64,000 nt of DNA from SAR324 cluster bacterium (lineage in GTDB: Bacteria; SAR324; NAC60-12), in the NCBI GenBank assembly GCA_014382365.1, contig JACNJW010000033.1, positions 1 through 64,000 of the forward strand, read 5' to 3'. This document shows positions 28,777 to 37,512 of the stretch, in pieces; positions within the stretch are counted from its first letter, which is position 1; the number at the start of each line of letters is the position of its first letter. The notes beneath the pieces are model-generated. The model saw nothing but the letters and a program-made list of their open reading frames with translations. It had not been told where the DNA came from and searched no databases. Made by a program: the position numbers and the translations under genes.

Positions 28777-29946
28777 TCATGCTTTCACAAACAATTCTCT
28801 CGGCACGTTTGCTAGAATTTCTACATTGGAATCCGTAATAACAATGCTTTCTGTGATTTCCAGACCCCAGTCATCAAACCAGAGAGCAGGCATAAAATGG
28901 AAAGTCATGTTTGGTTCCAAAACGGTTTTATCACCTTTGCGGAAACTGACGGTGCGCTCGCCCCAATCTGGTGGATAACTCAAGCCAATCGCATAACCAC
29001 AACGACTTTCTTTTTCATAGCCGTATTTAGCAATTGTTTTGCGCCAGGCCGCTTCAATATCCTCAGCCAAATTTCCGGACTTGGCGGCTTCTAAGCCTGC
29101 TTCGATTCCTTCCAGGACAGCTTTTTCCACTTCAATATATTTTTGTGGGGGCTTCCCCAGATAAACGGTACGTGAAAGCGGACAGTGGTAGTGCCGATAA
29201 CATCCGGCAATTTCAAAAAATGTTCCGGAATTGTGTGGAATGGGTTGATCGTTCCAGGTTAAATGCGGTGCCGAAGCATCCGCACCGGTGGGCGTCATCG
29301 GTACAATCGCCGGATAATCACCGCCCGCTCCATCCACACCGCTGATAGCGGAATGATATATTTCTGCAACCAGATCATTTTTACGCATGCCGGGTTTTAT
29401 CACATCTAAAATACGTGCATGCATTTTTTCCACAATTCGTGCTCCTTTGCGCATAAAATCCAATTCACGAGGCGATTTTACTGTGCGCTGCCAATTTACT
29501 AAAGCTGTTGCATCGACAAATTTTGCCTGCGGCATATTTTTTTGCAACGATTCCAGACAGGCAGCCGAAAAATAGTAGTTGTCTTTTTCGACGCCGATTG
29601 TTTTTTGCGCGAGGTTTTTGTCTTTAAAAATATCACTCAAATAATCCATTGGATGTTTTTGCGGATTTTGTACATAGTCATCTGGATAACCGATAATATT
29701 TTCATGCTTCATAAACACGGTGCGTTTAGCACCGTTTGCATCCATTCCACGTCCATACCAGAGAGGTTCACCATCCATTGTCAATACTGCGCACTGATGT
29801 ACATAAAATGACCAACCATCGTATCCCGTTAACCAGGCCATGTTGGAGGGATCTGTAACGATCAACACTTCAATATTTTTCTGATCCATACTTTTCCGTA
29901 CTTTCTGGATGCGGGTCAGATATTCTTCTTTTTCAAATGCAGGCAT
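28777..29946 (-). CDS. doeA: Ectoine hydrolase-like M24 enzyme
   Basis: DoeA (EutD) opens the ring of the compatible solute ectoine to N-acetyl-diaminobutyrate; it belongs to the M24 creatinase/aminopeptidase fold. From ATG 29946 (AAAGGA just upstream) the product has 389 residues. The TTG 15 bases upstream is not needed. The family core is clear: DYPAIVPMTPTGADASAPHLTWND, GTFFEIAGCYRHYHCPLSRTVYLGKPP, IGLSYPPDWGERT and MTFHFMPALWFDDWGLEITES, segments I recall from DoeA. Other M24 enzymes (creatinase, Xaa-Pro dipeptidase) are less likely. DoeD-like and DoeB-like genes follow on the same strand about 5-7 kb further upstream, which supports ectoine catabolism. Confidence 0.78.
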   Translation of the reverse strand: MPAFEKEEYLTRIQKVRKSMDQKNIEVLIVTDPSNMAWLTGYDGWSFYVHQCAVLTMDGEPLWYGRGMDANGAKRTVFMKHENIIGYPDDYVQNPQKHPMDYLSDIFKDKNLAQKTIGVEKDNYYFSAACLESLQKNMPQAKFVDATALVNWQRTVKSPRELDFMRKGARIVEKMHARILDVIKPGMRKNDLVAEIYHSAISGVDGAGGDYPAIVPMTPTGADASAPHLTWNDQPIPHNSGTFFEIAGCYRHYHCPLSRTVYLGKPPQKYIEVEKAVLEGIEAGLEAAKSGNLAEDIEAAWRKTIAKYGYEKESRCGYAIGLSYPPDWGERTVSFRKGDKTVLEPNMTFHFMPALWFDDWGLEITESIVITDSNVEILANVPRELFVKA

Positions 29947-29961
29947 ATTTTCCTTTGTCAA

Positions 29962-30329
29962 AAAGTTGTCGGTATCAGCTCGTCATTGTTCACTTAAAGC
30001 AGTATTCCAATAATTTAACTTCGTTGTTTTTTCAAATGTATAAATCGCAAACGCAGCCGTGTACAATTTAACTGCTCGTTACAATACTGTGCTCGAAAAT
30101 ATCTTCATAACTTTGCAAAATATATTTGAAGTTTGAGCTGTTTCTTTAGCAACAATACTATGCAGATTAAGATGACTATTTAATGATGAAGCCGTAAAAA
30201 ATCTAAAATGCATACTTTTTTGTCATTCCCCGATCAGGTCGAGGACAAACATTTCAGATACTTAGAAGTTCCTGGATTCCCGCTTTCGCGGGAATGACAA
30301 CTATTTACGAAGTCATCATTTAATTACTT
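29962..30329. other. Intergenic region with a palindromic element
   Basis: No gene is seen in this gap between doeA and the methyltransferase gene. The only structure recognised is the inverted-repeat element at 30220-30300. The promoter of doeA is presumably here, but no convincing hexamers are visible. Confidence 0.4.
30220..30300. mobile_element. MITE-like element with 11-bp terminal inverted repeats
   Basis: TTGTCATTCCC (30220-30230) is matched by its exact complement at 30290-30300, giving an 81-base element. Its right end also forms an inner hairpin, TTCCCGC/GCGGGAA with a 4-base loop (30277-30294). Such GTCATTCCCGC elements are a widespread class of non-coding dispersed repeats. Confidence 0.5.
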
Positions 30330-30953
30330 CTATTCATTTTTCTTAGCCACAATAAAAACCGATATGTCTTTACCCTTTCTCCATTGGTAGTCAATTTCAA
30401 AACCAGCGCCAGTCAAACTATCTTTCAATTCTTCTGTAGTAAAAATACTGACCAAAGGCAGCAAACCTAAGAATTTTCCAATCGGCGCAATATATTTAAA
30501 AAATTTCAGCTTATCTCCAATACACACCGTGTTTGTAACAAAAACACCTCCCGGCTTGAGCATTTTATGAACTTTGGCCAGTACCTGTTCTTTATCGGCC
30601 AATAAATGCAAAATGCTGAGTCCCAACACAACATCATATGTTTCATTCGCAACCTTGAAATCATCAATGCTTGATTGCTGTAATGTTATATTTTTGATAT
30701 TTGCAGCATCTACTTTGCTTTGAGCGATTTCAAGCATTTTCGACGAAATATCAATTGCTTGAATATGCTTTACAAAAGACGAGTGAATGATTGCGGTTGT
30801 GCCCGTACCGCAGCCAAACTCCAAAACCTCCATTTCCGGTTGAAAATATTGTTGCGAAGTTTGCAACTTTTTTTGGTAAGCATCCTCATCTGCAACAGGA
30901 CGCATCGAATAGCGTTTTGCGATTCTGTCCCAAAATTTAATGTTTTGATCCAT
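30330..30953 (-). CDS. Class I SAM-dependent methyltransferase
   Basis: The 207-residue product has the Rossmann-like methyltransferase fold: motif I VLEFGCGTGTTAI (about 44-56), the acidic end of strand 2 (QAIDISSKML), a motif near SSIDDF, and the DVVLGLSILHLL and LKPGGVFV segments. The group contains ubiquinone/menaquinone-type and many unassigned small-molecule methyltransferases, so the substrate is unknown. A good ribosome site (GGAGGGT) precedes the ATG. The gene is rich in A and T and lies between an element at 30220 and a decayed coding remnant at 30966, which may hint at past insertion. Confidence 0.8.
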   Translation of the reverse strand: MDQNIKFWDRIAKRYSMRPVADEDAYQKKLQTSQQYFQPEMEVLEFGCGTGTTAIIHSSFVKHIQAIDISSKMLEIAQSKVDAANIKNITLQQSSIDDFKVANETYDVVLGLSILHLLADKEQVLAKVHKMLKPGGVFVTNTVCIGDKLKFFKYIAPIGKFLGLLPLVSIFTTEELKDSLTGAGFEIDYQWRKGKDISVFIVAKKNE

Positions 30954-30965
30954 AACCCTCCGTTA

Positions 30966-31063
30966 TCATGCAAAGACCTTCCGCACCGTTTTCGATGATA
31001 CATTATTTCCACTATAAACCAAGAGCATATTTTGGTATTGCTCGTCCAGTTTTTTGCCAATTA
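30966..31063 (-). pseudogene. Coding remnant ending in a YSGNNV-type segment
   Basis: On the minus strand an open stretch of about 32 codons reads GKKLDEQYQNMLLVYSGNNV and then a TVRKVFA ending before a stop. There is no start codon or ribosome site. It aligns without gaps to another remnant at 34254-34345, with changes mostly at third codon positions, so both descend from the same protein. I do not recognise the family. Confidence 0.4.
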
Positions 31064-31230
31064 TCCAACAGCTCTTACTGTCGCGGCGCCTCCAACTACT
31101 AGTTTGCGTTTGAAACACAGCTCATGTCTCGCACAATTTCAGCTTAGCTGACTAACAAAGTTCCACAAACAAAATCTGGTACATCTGTAACGTGAGTTTA
31201 GTATCAAGCAGATTGATTCAGTTTTGCATT

Positions 31231-33354
31231 TCAAGCAAGCACAATTCCATGTTTGCTTAACGGCAAAGAGCGATAGCGTTTTCCGGTGGCTGCAAAAATC
31301 GCATTGGCTAATGCCGGCGCCGCAAGTGGAGTTCCTGGTTCACCGACACCGCCAATTTCTTCGCCGGATTCGATGATGCTGACGGAAATTTCCGGTGCAC
31401 CGTTCATGCGCAAAACGGAATAATCGTTGAAATTACTTTGTTCGATACGACCGTCTTTCAATGTTATTTCTTCACCTAAAGCCGCCGATAGTCCGAAGAT
31501 AAAGCCACCTTGCATTTGTGCGCGGATGGTGTCTGGATTGATGACTTTTCCGCAGTCAATGCTGAGCCATGCTTTGTGTAATTTGATTTCATTGGAACCA
31601 TTTGCGGATATTTCCAGTACTGCACCGACAATACTTCCAAATGACTTATGAAGTGCAATGCCGAGTCCGTGACCTTCCGGAAGTTTGCGTCCCCATTTTG
31701 CCTTCTGGGCAACTTCTTCCAGAACTTTGCGGAAACGCGGTGCCTCTTCCAACAATTTCCGTCGATATTCAAACGGGTCTTGATTAGCGGCATGCACTGA
31801 TTCGTCGAGAGCGCATTCCGTGTAAAAAGCATTGTGTGAACTCCCCACTGAACGCCAAAAACCCACCGGAACACCTATGTCTACCATTGAATAATCGCAA
31901 TCAAAATCCGGAATGTCGTAAGGTAATTCACTTGCACCTTCAGTTGAAGTTGGGTCAAATCCGATCCAACCCATCGGCGGAATATAGCGTTTGAGAATGG
32001 ACGGAAGTGCCAATTGATTTTCCCATTGCACCGGTAAACCGTCTGTGCCTAAACCAATTTGAAAACGGCTCATACTTGCAGGACGATAAAAATCATGTTG
32101 CATATCTTCTTCCCGCATCCAGATAAGTTGCACCGGTTTTTGTAAAACTTTGGAAACCGTAACGGCTTGCGTAACATAATCTACTTCAATGCGTCTGCCG
32201 AATCCACCCCCAAGTAAAGTGGTATGAATTTGGATTTGGTCTTCATCGAGTCCGGTAATGTCTTCGGTAACATCCATTGACATTTCCTGATTTTGAGTTG
32301 GTGCCCAAACTTCGCAAAAGTTTTTACCAACGTTTGCCGTGCAATTCATCGGCTCCATTGTCGCATGTGCTAAATATGGAACTTCATATTCTAAATCAAG
32401 AACTTGCTCCGCCTTAATTTCCTCTTTTCCTTCGTCATCAAGTGCTGTGCGGAGAATTTTGCTGACTTTGGTACTATCCAAATCTTGCGTCACTCCACCC
32501 TGAAATTGTGGATTCAGGGCTTCCATGCCTTTTTTTGCGTGCCAAGTATTGTCGGCAACGACCGCAATTCCGTTTGGAACCGGAACAATCGCTTTGACTC
32601 CCGTAATTTTTTTAGCGGCAGCCTCATCATAGGAAAGCACTTCTCCACCAAAAACCGGAGATTGCCGCACCGTCCCAAAAAGCATTCCGGGTAAGCGCAC
32701 ATCAATTCCGTATTGTGCTTTACCTGTGACTTTATCCGGAAAGTCTAAGCTCGGAAGAGGCTTGCCAATCAAACGAAAATCTATTTCTGCTTTGAGCGGT
32801 GGATCCGAAGGCACATCCAGTTTCCCGGCGACAGTTGCTAATTCACCGTAATTTAAAACACCTTTTTCGGCATGAATAATTTGCCCAGATTGTGCTTTAC
32901 ACTCGCTGACTGGAACATCCCATTTTTGTGCCGCTGCCGTTTTGAGCATTTCTCTGGCTGCCGCTCCAACTTCACGCAAAGGCTCCCAAAACCCTTTGAT
33001 GCTGGCACTTCCTCCGGTGAGTTGCATGGGTTGATCCGGATTTTTGAAATCCGAATTTGCAGGTGCGGTTTCAGTTTTGATTTTTGACCAATCGGCTTCC
33101 AATTCTTCTGCTAATATCATCGAAAGCGACGTATTCACACCTTGCCCCATTTCTGAACTTGGCGCAATCAAAGTTATGATTCCGTCTGGAGAAATCCGTA
33201 CCCACAATCCTAATTTCACTCCGCTTTTTTCTAATGTAACCGTGCCTGCTGCAAAAGCTGCTTCCGGCATAAAATTAAAACCGATACTCAATCCTGCACC
33301 AGCAAGTGCGGAAGTTGTCAAAAAAGTTCTACGCTTTAAATAATTATTTTTCAT
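31231..33354 (-). CDS. iorB: Isoquinoline 1-oxidoreductase-like beta subunit (exported molybdoenzyme)
   Basis: The 707-residue product begins with a Tat-like signal (KRRTFLTTSALAGAGLSIG), so the folded molybdoenzyme is likely exported to the periplasm, as usual for IorB-type subunits. It lacks the N-terminal order of xanthine dehydrogenases and has the IorB layout: SSEMGQGVNTSLSMILAEEL, LTGGSASIKGFW, GGGFGRRIEVDY, and the active-site glutamate in GGVGEPGTPLAAPALANAI near the C-terminus. The family oxidises N-heterocycles or aldehydes. AAAGGAGC precedes the ATG, one base after the iorA stop, so the two genes form one unit. No cytochrome c subunit is next to it. The actual substrate is unknown. 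Confidence 0.87.
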   Translation of the reverse strand: MKNNYLKRRTFLTTSALAGAGLSIGFNFMPEAAFAAGTVTLEKSGVKLGLWVRISPDGIITLIAPSSEMGQGVNTSLSMILAEELEADWSKIKTETAPANSDFKNPDQPMQLTGGSASIKGFWEPLREVGAAAREMLKTAAAQKWDVPVSECKAQSGQIIHAEKGVLNYGELATVAGKLDVPSDPPLKAEIDFRLIGKPLPSLDFPDKVTGKAQYGIDVRLPGMLFGTVRQSPVFGGEVLSYDEAAAKKITGVKAIVPVPNGIAVVADNTWHAKKGMEALNPQFQGGVTQDLDSTKVSKILRTALDDEGKEEIKAEQVLDLEYEVPYLAHATMEPMNCTANVGKNFCEVWAPTQNQEMSMDVTEDITGLDEDQIQIHTTLLGGGFGRRIEVDYVTQAVTVSKVLQKPVQLIWMREEDMQHDFYRPASMSRFQIGLGTDGLPVQWENQLALPSILKRYIPPMGWIGFDPTSTEGASELPYDIPDFDCDYSMVDIGVPVGFWRSVGSSHNAFYTECALDESVHAANQDPFEYRRKLLEEAPRFRKVLEEVAQKAKWGRKLPEGHGLGIALHKSFGSIVGAVLEISANGSNEIKLHKAWLSIDCGKVINPDTIRAQMQGGFIFGLSAALGEEITLKDGRIEQSNFNDYSVLRMNGAPEISVSIIESGEEIGGVGEPGTPLAAPALANAIFAATGKRYRSLPLSKHGIVLA

Positions 33355-33355
33355 T

Positions 33356-33820
33356 TCAAGCTCCTTTTTCCTTAATCAATTCTGACGCATGTTGAATTCC
33401 GCGTCGCACTCTGTCATAAGTTCCACAGCGACATAAATTGGTGATATTTGCTTCAATTTCGTCAGCACTTGGTTGCGGATTATTTGCCAACAAAGCCGAG
33501 GTGGCCATTATTTGTCCAGGCTGACAATAGCCACATTGTGGGACTTGTTCAGCAAGCCACGCCTTTTGCACAGGGTGTTCGCCGTTTTGAGGCAGTCCTT
33601 CAATCGTGGTGATTTCTGCACCAACTGCCGCAATCGCCGGAAAACTGCATGAGCGTACTGCTGCACCGTTAATGTGTACTGTGCAAGCTCCGCATTCGCC
33701 GATGCCGCAACCAAACTTAGTTCCGGTCAAGCCGACCACATCCCGTAATACCCACAACAACGGCATATCGTCTTCCACATCTATTTGATGCTGAACTCCA
33801 TTTATTTTTAATGTTTGCAT
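33356..33820 (-). CDS. iorA: Isoquinoline 1-oxidoreductase-like alpha subunit ([2Fe-2S] protein)
   Basis: The 154-residue product has the plant-type cluster motif [21 protein letters not shown] (about 38-58) and the second cluster motif [10 protein letters not shown] with [13 protein letters not shown]. The CRCGTY form, in place of CRCTGY, is typical of IorA-type subunits that work with IorB. It has no signal peptide; in this family it is carried out by its Tat-signal partner. AAGGAGAC precedes the ATG. It is immediately upstream of iorB and 57 bases downstream of the broken ArsR gene. Confidence 0.88.
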   Translation of the reverse strand: MQTLKINGVQHQIDVEDDMPLLWVLRDVVGLTGTKFGCGIGECGACTVHINGAAVRSCSFPAIAAVGAEITTIEGLPQNGEHPVQKAWLAEQVPQCGYCQPGQIMATSALLANNPQPSADEIEANITNLCRCGTYDRVRRGIQHASELIKEKGA

Positions 33821-33877
33821 ATGTCTCCTTCAAAGTTTACTAATTTTAAATTTATTGATCTATTGATCTAAATATTT

Positions 33878-34168
33878 TTACTCAAAACTCAAAACAGCAC
33901 CCAGTTTTTTTACCGTTTCTTTGTTGACCCGCACCACAACATTTTTTTCTCTACGCTCTGTAATGATCAAATCAGCATTTGATCATTCCTTTAAGTGGTG
34001 GGAAACAGTCGGTGCTCCAATATTTAATTTGCTCATAATATCAATAATAAAACAGTTCTCATCCTCGTAAGCACTTTGTTGAGTGTTTTTGGCAATTTCC
34101 ATAATTAATTGAAAGGGATTCGGATTTGAAAGTGCTTTCATTGCTTTCATGATTTGATTTATTTCCAT
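33878..34168 (-). pseudogene. ArsR-family regulator interrupted by one in-frame stop
   Basis: The frame starts MEINQIMKAMKALSNPNPFQLIMEI and reaches the recognition helix IGAPTVSHHLKE, then meets TGA (33983-33985). The same frame goes on for 34 codons (SNADLIITERREKNVVVRVNK and more) to TAA at 33878, and this continuation is the expected wing of an ArsR winged helix, where HHLKEL-x-NAGLI-type sequence is usual. A single T-to-G change in a TTA leucine codon would explain it. The stop lies inside a perfect 11-bp palindrome (33962-33987). No cysteine pair for metal sensing is evident. If read through it would be a 96-residue repressor, perhaps of iorAB just downstream. A sequencing error cannot be excluded. 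Confidence 0.75.
33962..33987. repeat. Perfect 11-bp hairpin across the ArsR stop codon
   Basis: AATGATCAAAT (33962-33972) and ATTTGATCATT (33977-33987) are exact complements around a 4-base loop. The premature stop of the ArsR frame is one of the paired codons. Confidence 0.7.
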
Positions 34169-34617
34169 ACTAACAATTTGTCAATTCGATAGTTATCGTA
34201 ATGTTTATGTATGACACTGAAAATTATCAAGGTCAAAACTTTTATTCATTATACCTACAAACTCTTCGCACAGTCTCAGTAGTAACATTGTTTCCGCTGT
34301 AAATTTATGCTGTGTTTTGACCGTGCATTTTCAGTTTGTTGGCCATAATCCCGCCATACCCTTCACTTATATTTTAGAGATGTAACCTTAAACAATACGT
34401 AAATTCCTGCGATCAAACCACCTCCGGAAAGCGGAACAACCACACCTGATTACAGAGGACCAATACTCGCAACGAATCCGTATTTCAAAAAAAGTTCAAA
34501 ATTTTTTTCTCAAAATCATTGATGTTTCTCGGATTGGTGCGGATGAGATATTAAAACATCGGGACGGCTTGAGTTTTGGAGGAACTATTTTTTGAGACAC
34601 TCAGGTTTTTTGGAATT
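34169..34617. other. Gene-poor stretch with decayed coding remnants
   Basis: No intact gene is seen. Positions 34254-34345 (minus strand) carry a remnant matching the one at 30966: NKLKMHGQNTA, a stop, IYSGNNV, then TVRR. Around 34510-34595 the plus strand has a short open stretch IGADEILKHRDGLSFGGTIF ending in TGA without a start. Both look like leftovers of lost genes. Confidence 0.4.
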
Positions 34618-34755
34618 ATGACCAAAGAAAATTTAGCTGATACGGAGTCCGCTACTTTTCAAGACCAAACGGTGCAAATGCTGGTACGTCTCGGTTATGC
34701 GACTCCGCCATCACCCTCTCCAAGAAGGGATTTGGGAGATTTGATATTGAGATAA
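34618..34755 (+). pseudogene. 45-codon remnant, perhaps the start of a restriction or helicase subunit
   Basis: ATG 34618 opens 45 codons starting MTKENLADTESATFQ and ending at TAA 34753-34755. The pattern of an acidic start followed by QMLVRLGY recalls the first residues of type I restriction HsdR subunits, but the similarity is short and by eye only. The rest of such a gene is missing; the next gene converges here. Confidence 0.25.
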
Positions 34756-34767
34756 TACGATTTATTG

Positions 34768-36174
34768 TCACCCTTTCCAGGAATATTCTTTGCTCAACTG
34801 ATCGGCTACTGCATCAAGTGCGATTTTTGTGCGTTGCACAATGTCATCGACTTCAGTTTTGGTGATTGTCAACGGCGGAGCAAAACCGAGAATGTCGCCG
34901 TTCGGCATTGCACGAGCAATCAGTTTTTGCTCCAGGCAAGCCGCAGACACTTTGGGGCCGACTTTCCAACTGACATCAAAGCGTTGCTTTTTGGTTTTGT
35001 CGGCGACAAATTCCAATGCGCCCATCAAACCAACACCTCGCACTTCGCCGACAAGTGGATGATCGTCAAAATATTCATGGAATTTTTGCTGAAAATAAGC
35101 TCCAGTGTCGCGGGCATTTTCGGTCAAGTTTTCTTTTTCAAGAATATTTAAATTGGCCAATCCGGCGGCGGCTCCAAGCGGATGTCCGGAATAAGTCCAA
35201 CCGTGTCCCATCGGACCGAGTTCTTCCGAACCCCGCTCAATCACTCGCCAAACTTTATCACCGACAATCACTCCGGAAAGCGGCAAATATGCGCTGGTCA
35301 AACCTTTGGCCACCGTGATTAAGTCCGGACACATTCCGTAAAGATGCGAACCGAAAGGCGTACCGATTCGTCCGAAACCGCAAACCACTTCATCGGCAAT
35401 CAAAAGCACATCATATTTATTCAAAACTTTTTGCACAGCATCCCAATAACCCTCCGGAGGAGGAATCAATCCTCCGGTTCCCATCACCGGTTCGCCAATG
35501 AAAGCACCGACAGTTTCCGGCCCTTCGGCCAAAATCATATTTTCCAGTTCATCGGCGCAATACTGCGAAAATTCTTTTTCGCTCATTCCGGCTTCAGCAT
35601 TCCAATAATGATGCGGGGCGAGCGTGTGCAGAATTCCATCAATCGGCAAATCAAAGGCTTGGTGAAACAAGTTTAATCCGGTCAAACTTCCGGCGGCAAT
35701 GCTCGAACCGTGATAGCCGCGATCCCGCGAAATGATTTTCTTTTTGTCTTTGTTGCCCAAAATATTTTGATAATAACGCACTAACTTAATTTGCGTTTCG
35801 TTGGCATCAGAACCGGAAAGTCCGTAGTAAACTTTGCGCATTCCGTCCGGAGCCCACTCAATGATACGCTGAGACAATTCAATAATCGCCTCGTTGGAAT
35901 GCCCGACATAAGTATGATAATAAGCCAATTTTTTGGCTTGTTCATAAATTGCGTCCGCGATTTCTGTGCGCCCGTAACCGACATTCACGCAATAAAGTCC
36001 GGCGAAACCGTCTAAAAGTTCCGTGCCTGCTTGATTGCGGATATAAATTCCTTTTCCGCTTTGGATAATATTGACCGGAACTTTGCCGTGAGCGTGGTCG
36101 CTGGCGTGAGTGGAAGGATGAAAGACCGTATTGCGGTCGGTGCTTTGTAATTGTTCAATGTTTTGGTTTGACAT
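34768..36174 (-). CDS. doeD: Class III aminotransferase, DoeD-like (diaminobutyrate transaminase)
   Basis: The 468-residue PLP enzyme belongs to the omega-aminotransferase class. Seen are the GFAGLYCVNVGYGR segment, YYGLSGSDANETQIKL, RDRGYHGSS, the aspartate that binds the PLP ring in LIADEVVCGFGR, and the lysine of TVAKGLTSAYLPLSG that forms the Schiff base. The class acts on many omega-amino acids or amines. Placing it as DoeD, which converts diaminobutyrate to aspartate semialdehyde in ectoine breakdown, rests on its position 249 bases downstream of the DoeB-like gene on the same strand and a DoeA-like gene nearby. CAGGAGA precedes the ATG. Alternative: taurine- or beta-alanine-type transaminase. 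Confidence 0.8.
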   Translation of the reverse strand: MSNQNIEQLQSTDRNTVFHPSTHASDHAHGKVPVNIIQSGKGIYIRNQAGTELLDGFAGLYCVNVGYGRTEIADAIYEQAKKLAYYHTYVGHSNEAIIELSQRIIEWAPDGMRKVYYGLSGSDANETQIKLVRYYQNILGNKDKKKIISRDRGYHGSSIAAGSLTGLNLFHQAFDLPIDGILHTLAPHHYWNAEAGMSEKEFSQYCADELENMILAEGPETVGAFIGEPVMGTGGLIPPPEGYWDAVQKVLNKYDVLLIADEVVCGFGRIGTPFGSHLYGMCPDLITVAKGLTSAYLPLSGVIVGDKVWRVIERGSEELGPMGHGWTYSGHPLGAAAGLANLNILEKENLTENARDTGAYFQQKFHEYFDDHPLVGEVRGVGLMGALEFVADKTKKQRFDVSWKVGPKVSAACLEQKLIARAMPNGDILGFAPPLTITKTEVDDIVQRTKIALDAVADQLSKEYSWKG

Positions 36175-36423
36175 GAGAGTCTCCTGAAAAAGTGGGTGAT
36201 TGTTTTATTACATTTTATTTTGACAGGATTACAGGCTAATACTGGGAATAGGTCAGTATACAATATTGTACACAACAACCTTTTACATCCAGTTATCCGG
36301 TCATAAAAGACTTCTTAAAAAAAGTATAACGCAAAAATGACGAAATATTTTATTGAAAAAAGCAATATTGCAGGAATAAAAATAAAATAATACAGTTTGG
36401 AAAGTATTATTTTTGGATTTGAC

Positions 36424-37434
36424 TCAAATTTCAAACTTCGAAATATCCAGATCAGCGGCAATAACTGCGATAGTATCCCAGTTTTTGACGTGAGCACGAC
36501 CGGCACGAGTTATGAGGATACCGTCGGTTTGTGAATGAATTTCAACGGGAGACACATCGATATCTGTCAGACTGTGAATCATTCCAATCACTTGTCCTTC
36601 AGAAACAGAACCTCCTAATTCCACTAACGGCTCAAAAAGCCCTTCGCTAGATGCCATGATATAGCCACCAATATCAGGTGTTTCCATAAATCTAGTTTCC
36701 GGAACAGTCTCTTTTGACGGAGCTAAAATACTGAAATGCCGTAAAATATTTTTGATTCCGTTTTCTGCAATTCTAAGTGTGCGTGGACTGACAAAACCGC
36801 CACCTCCGAGTTCCGTAGAAAGGAAAATTTTTCCGGCGTTTTCAGTAACTGTATCCAGCATTCCATCACTATCTAATTCACGCAGAACCAAAGAAATTGG
36901 TGCACCAAATTGATGTGCAGCCGCAATAGTTTTGCTCATTTGTTCCTGATTCTCCAACTCATGCATCACCACACAAGGTTCAAAAATCATCGAGTTTCCA
37001 CCAGAATGGAAATCTAAAACAACATCACTGCGCAAGACTAATTCCCGGAAGACATAATCCGCAATCAAAGAGGTCATTGTTCCTTGCGGGTTTCCAGGGA
37101 AAGCACGATTCATATTGAGACCATCCACAGGAGAGAGTCTGGTACCAGCCAACACTGCCGGATAGTTCAGGTACGGTACGATAATCAACTGTCCCTGAAT
37201 ATCTTCTGGTTTCAAGGTGTTGGCTAATTTTCTTAAAGCAATCGGACCTTCATATTCATCACCATGATTTCCTCCCGTAAAAAGAATTGTAGGTCCCTCG
37301 CCATTTTTTATGACAATGATCGGAAGCAGCAAAGAACCCCATCCTGATGTATTGCTTGAGTGGGGTATTTTCAAAAAAGTCCTGAATTTCCCGTCTTCCT
37401 CAAAAGATATCTTCTCTGTGAGTTGAAGAATCAT
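36424..37434 (-). CDS. doeB: N-acetyl-diaminobutyrate deacetylase-like M14 metallohydrolase
   Basis: The 336-residue product belongs to the succinylglutamate desuccinylase/aspartoacylase branch of zinc carboxypeptidase folds. The zinc motif GGNHGDEYEGP (His and Glu ligands near residue 56) and the later ligand in DFHSGG are present. So are SPVDGLNMNRAFPG and the C-terminal beta domain with SEGLFEPLVELGGSVSEGQVIG. These segments match what I recall of DoeB, which removes the acetyl group from N-alpha-acetyl-diaminobutyrate during ectoine degradation. It lies upstream of the DoeD-like gene, as in ectoine-degradation clusters. Other acyl-amino-acid deacylases of the family remain possible. Confidence 0.78.
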   Translation of the reverse strand: MILQLTEKISFEEDGKFRTFLKIPHSSNTSGWGSLLLPIIVIKNGEGPTILFTGGNHGDEYEGPIALRKLANTLKPEDIQGQLIIVPYLNYPAVLAGTRLSPVDGLNMNRAFPGNPQGTMTSLIADYVFRELVLRSDVVLDFHSGGNSMIFEPCVVMHELENQEQMSKTIAAAHQFGAPISLVLRELDSDGMLDTVTENAGKIFLSTELGGGGFVSPRTLRIAENGIKNILRHFSILAPSKETVPETRFMETPDIGGYIMASSEGLFEPLVELGGSVSEGQVIGMIHSLTDIDVSPVEIHSQTDGILITRAGRAHVKNWDTIAVIAADLDISKFEI

Positions 37435-37483
37435 AAATATGCTGATTGATTAATCTTTAATGATAATAGAGCTTAACATAAAA

Positions 37484-37512
37484 TAGATTTCTCGCTGCAC
37501 TCGAAATGACAC
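37484..37512 (+). repeat. Dispersed palindromic element, copy 2
   Basis: TAGATTTCTCGCTGCACTCG followed by AAATGACAC matches the right arm of the element at 6588-6615. The rest of the 37435-37713 gap has no convincing gene. Confidence 0.45.

Noticed and set aside
33983..33985. The UGA in the ArsR frame as a second selenocysteine codon
   Set aside because: ArsR proteins have leucine here, there is no redox partner cysteine, and the palindrome around it does not have the SECIS layout.
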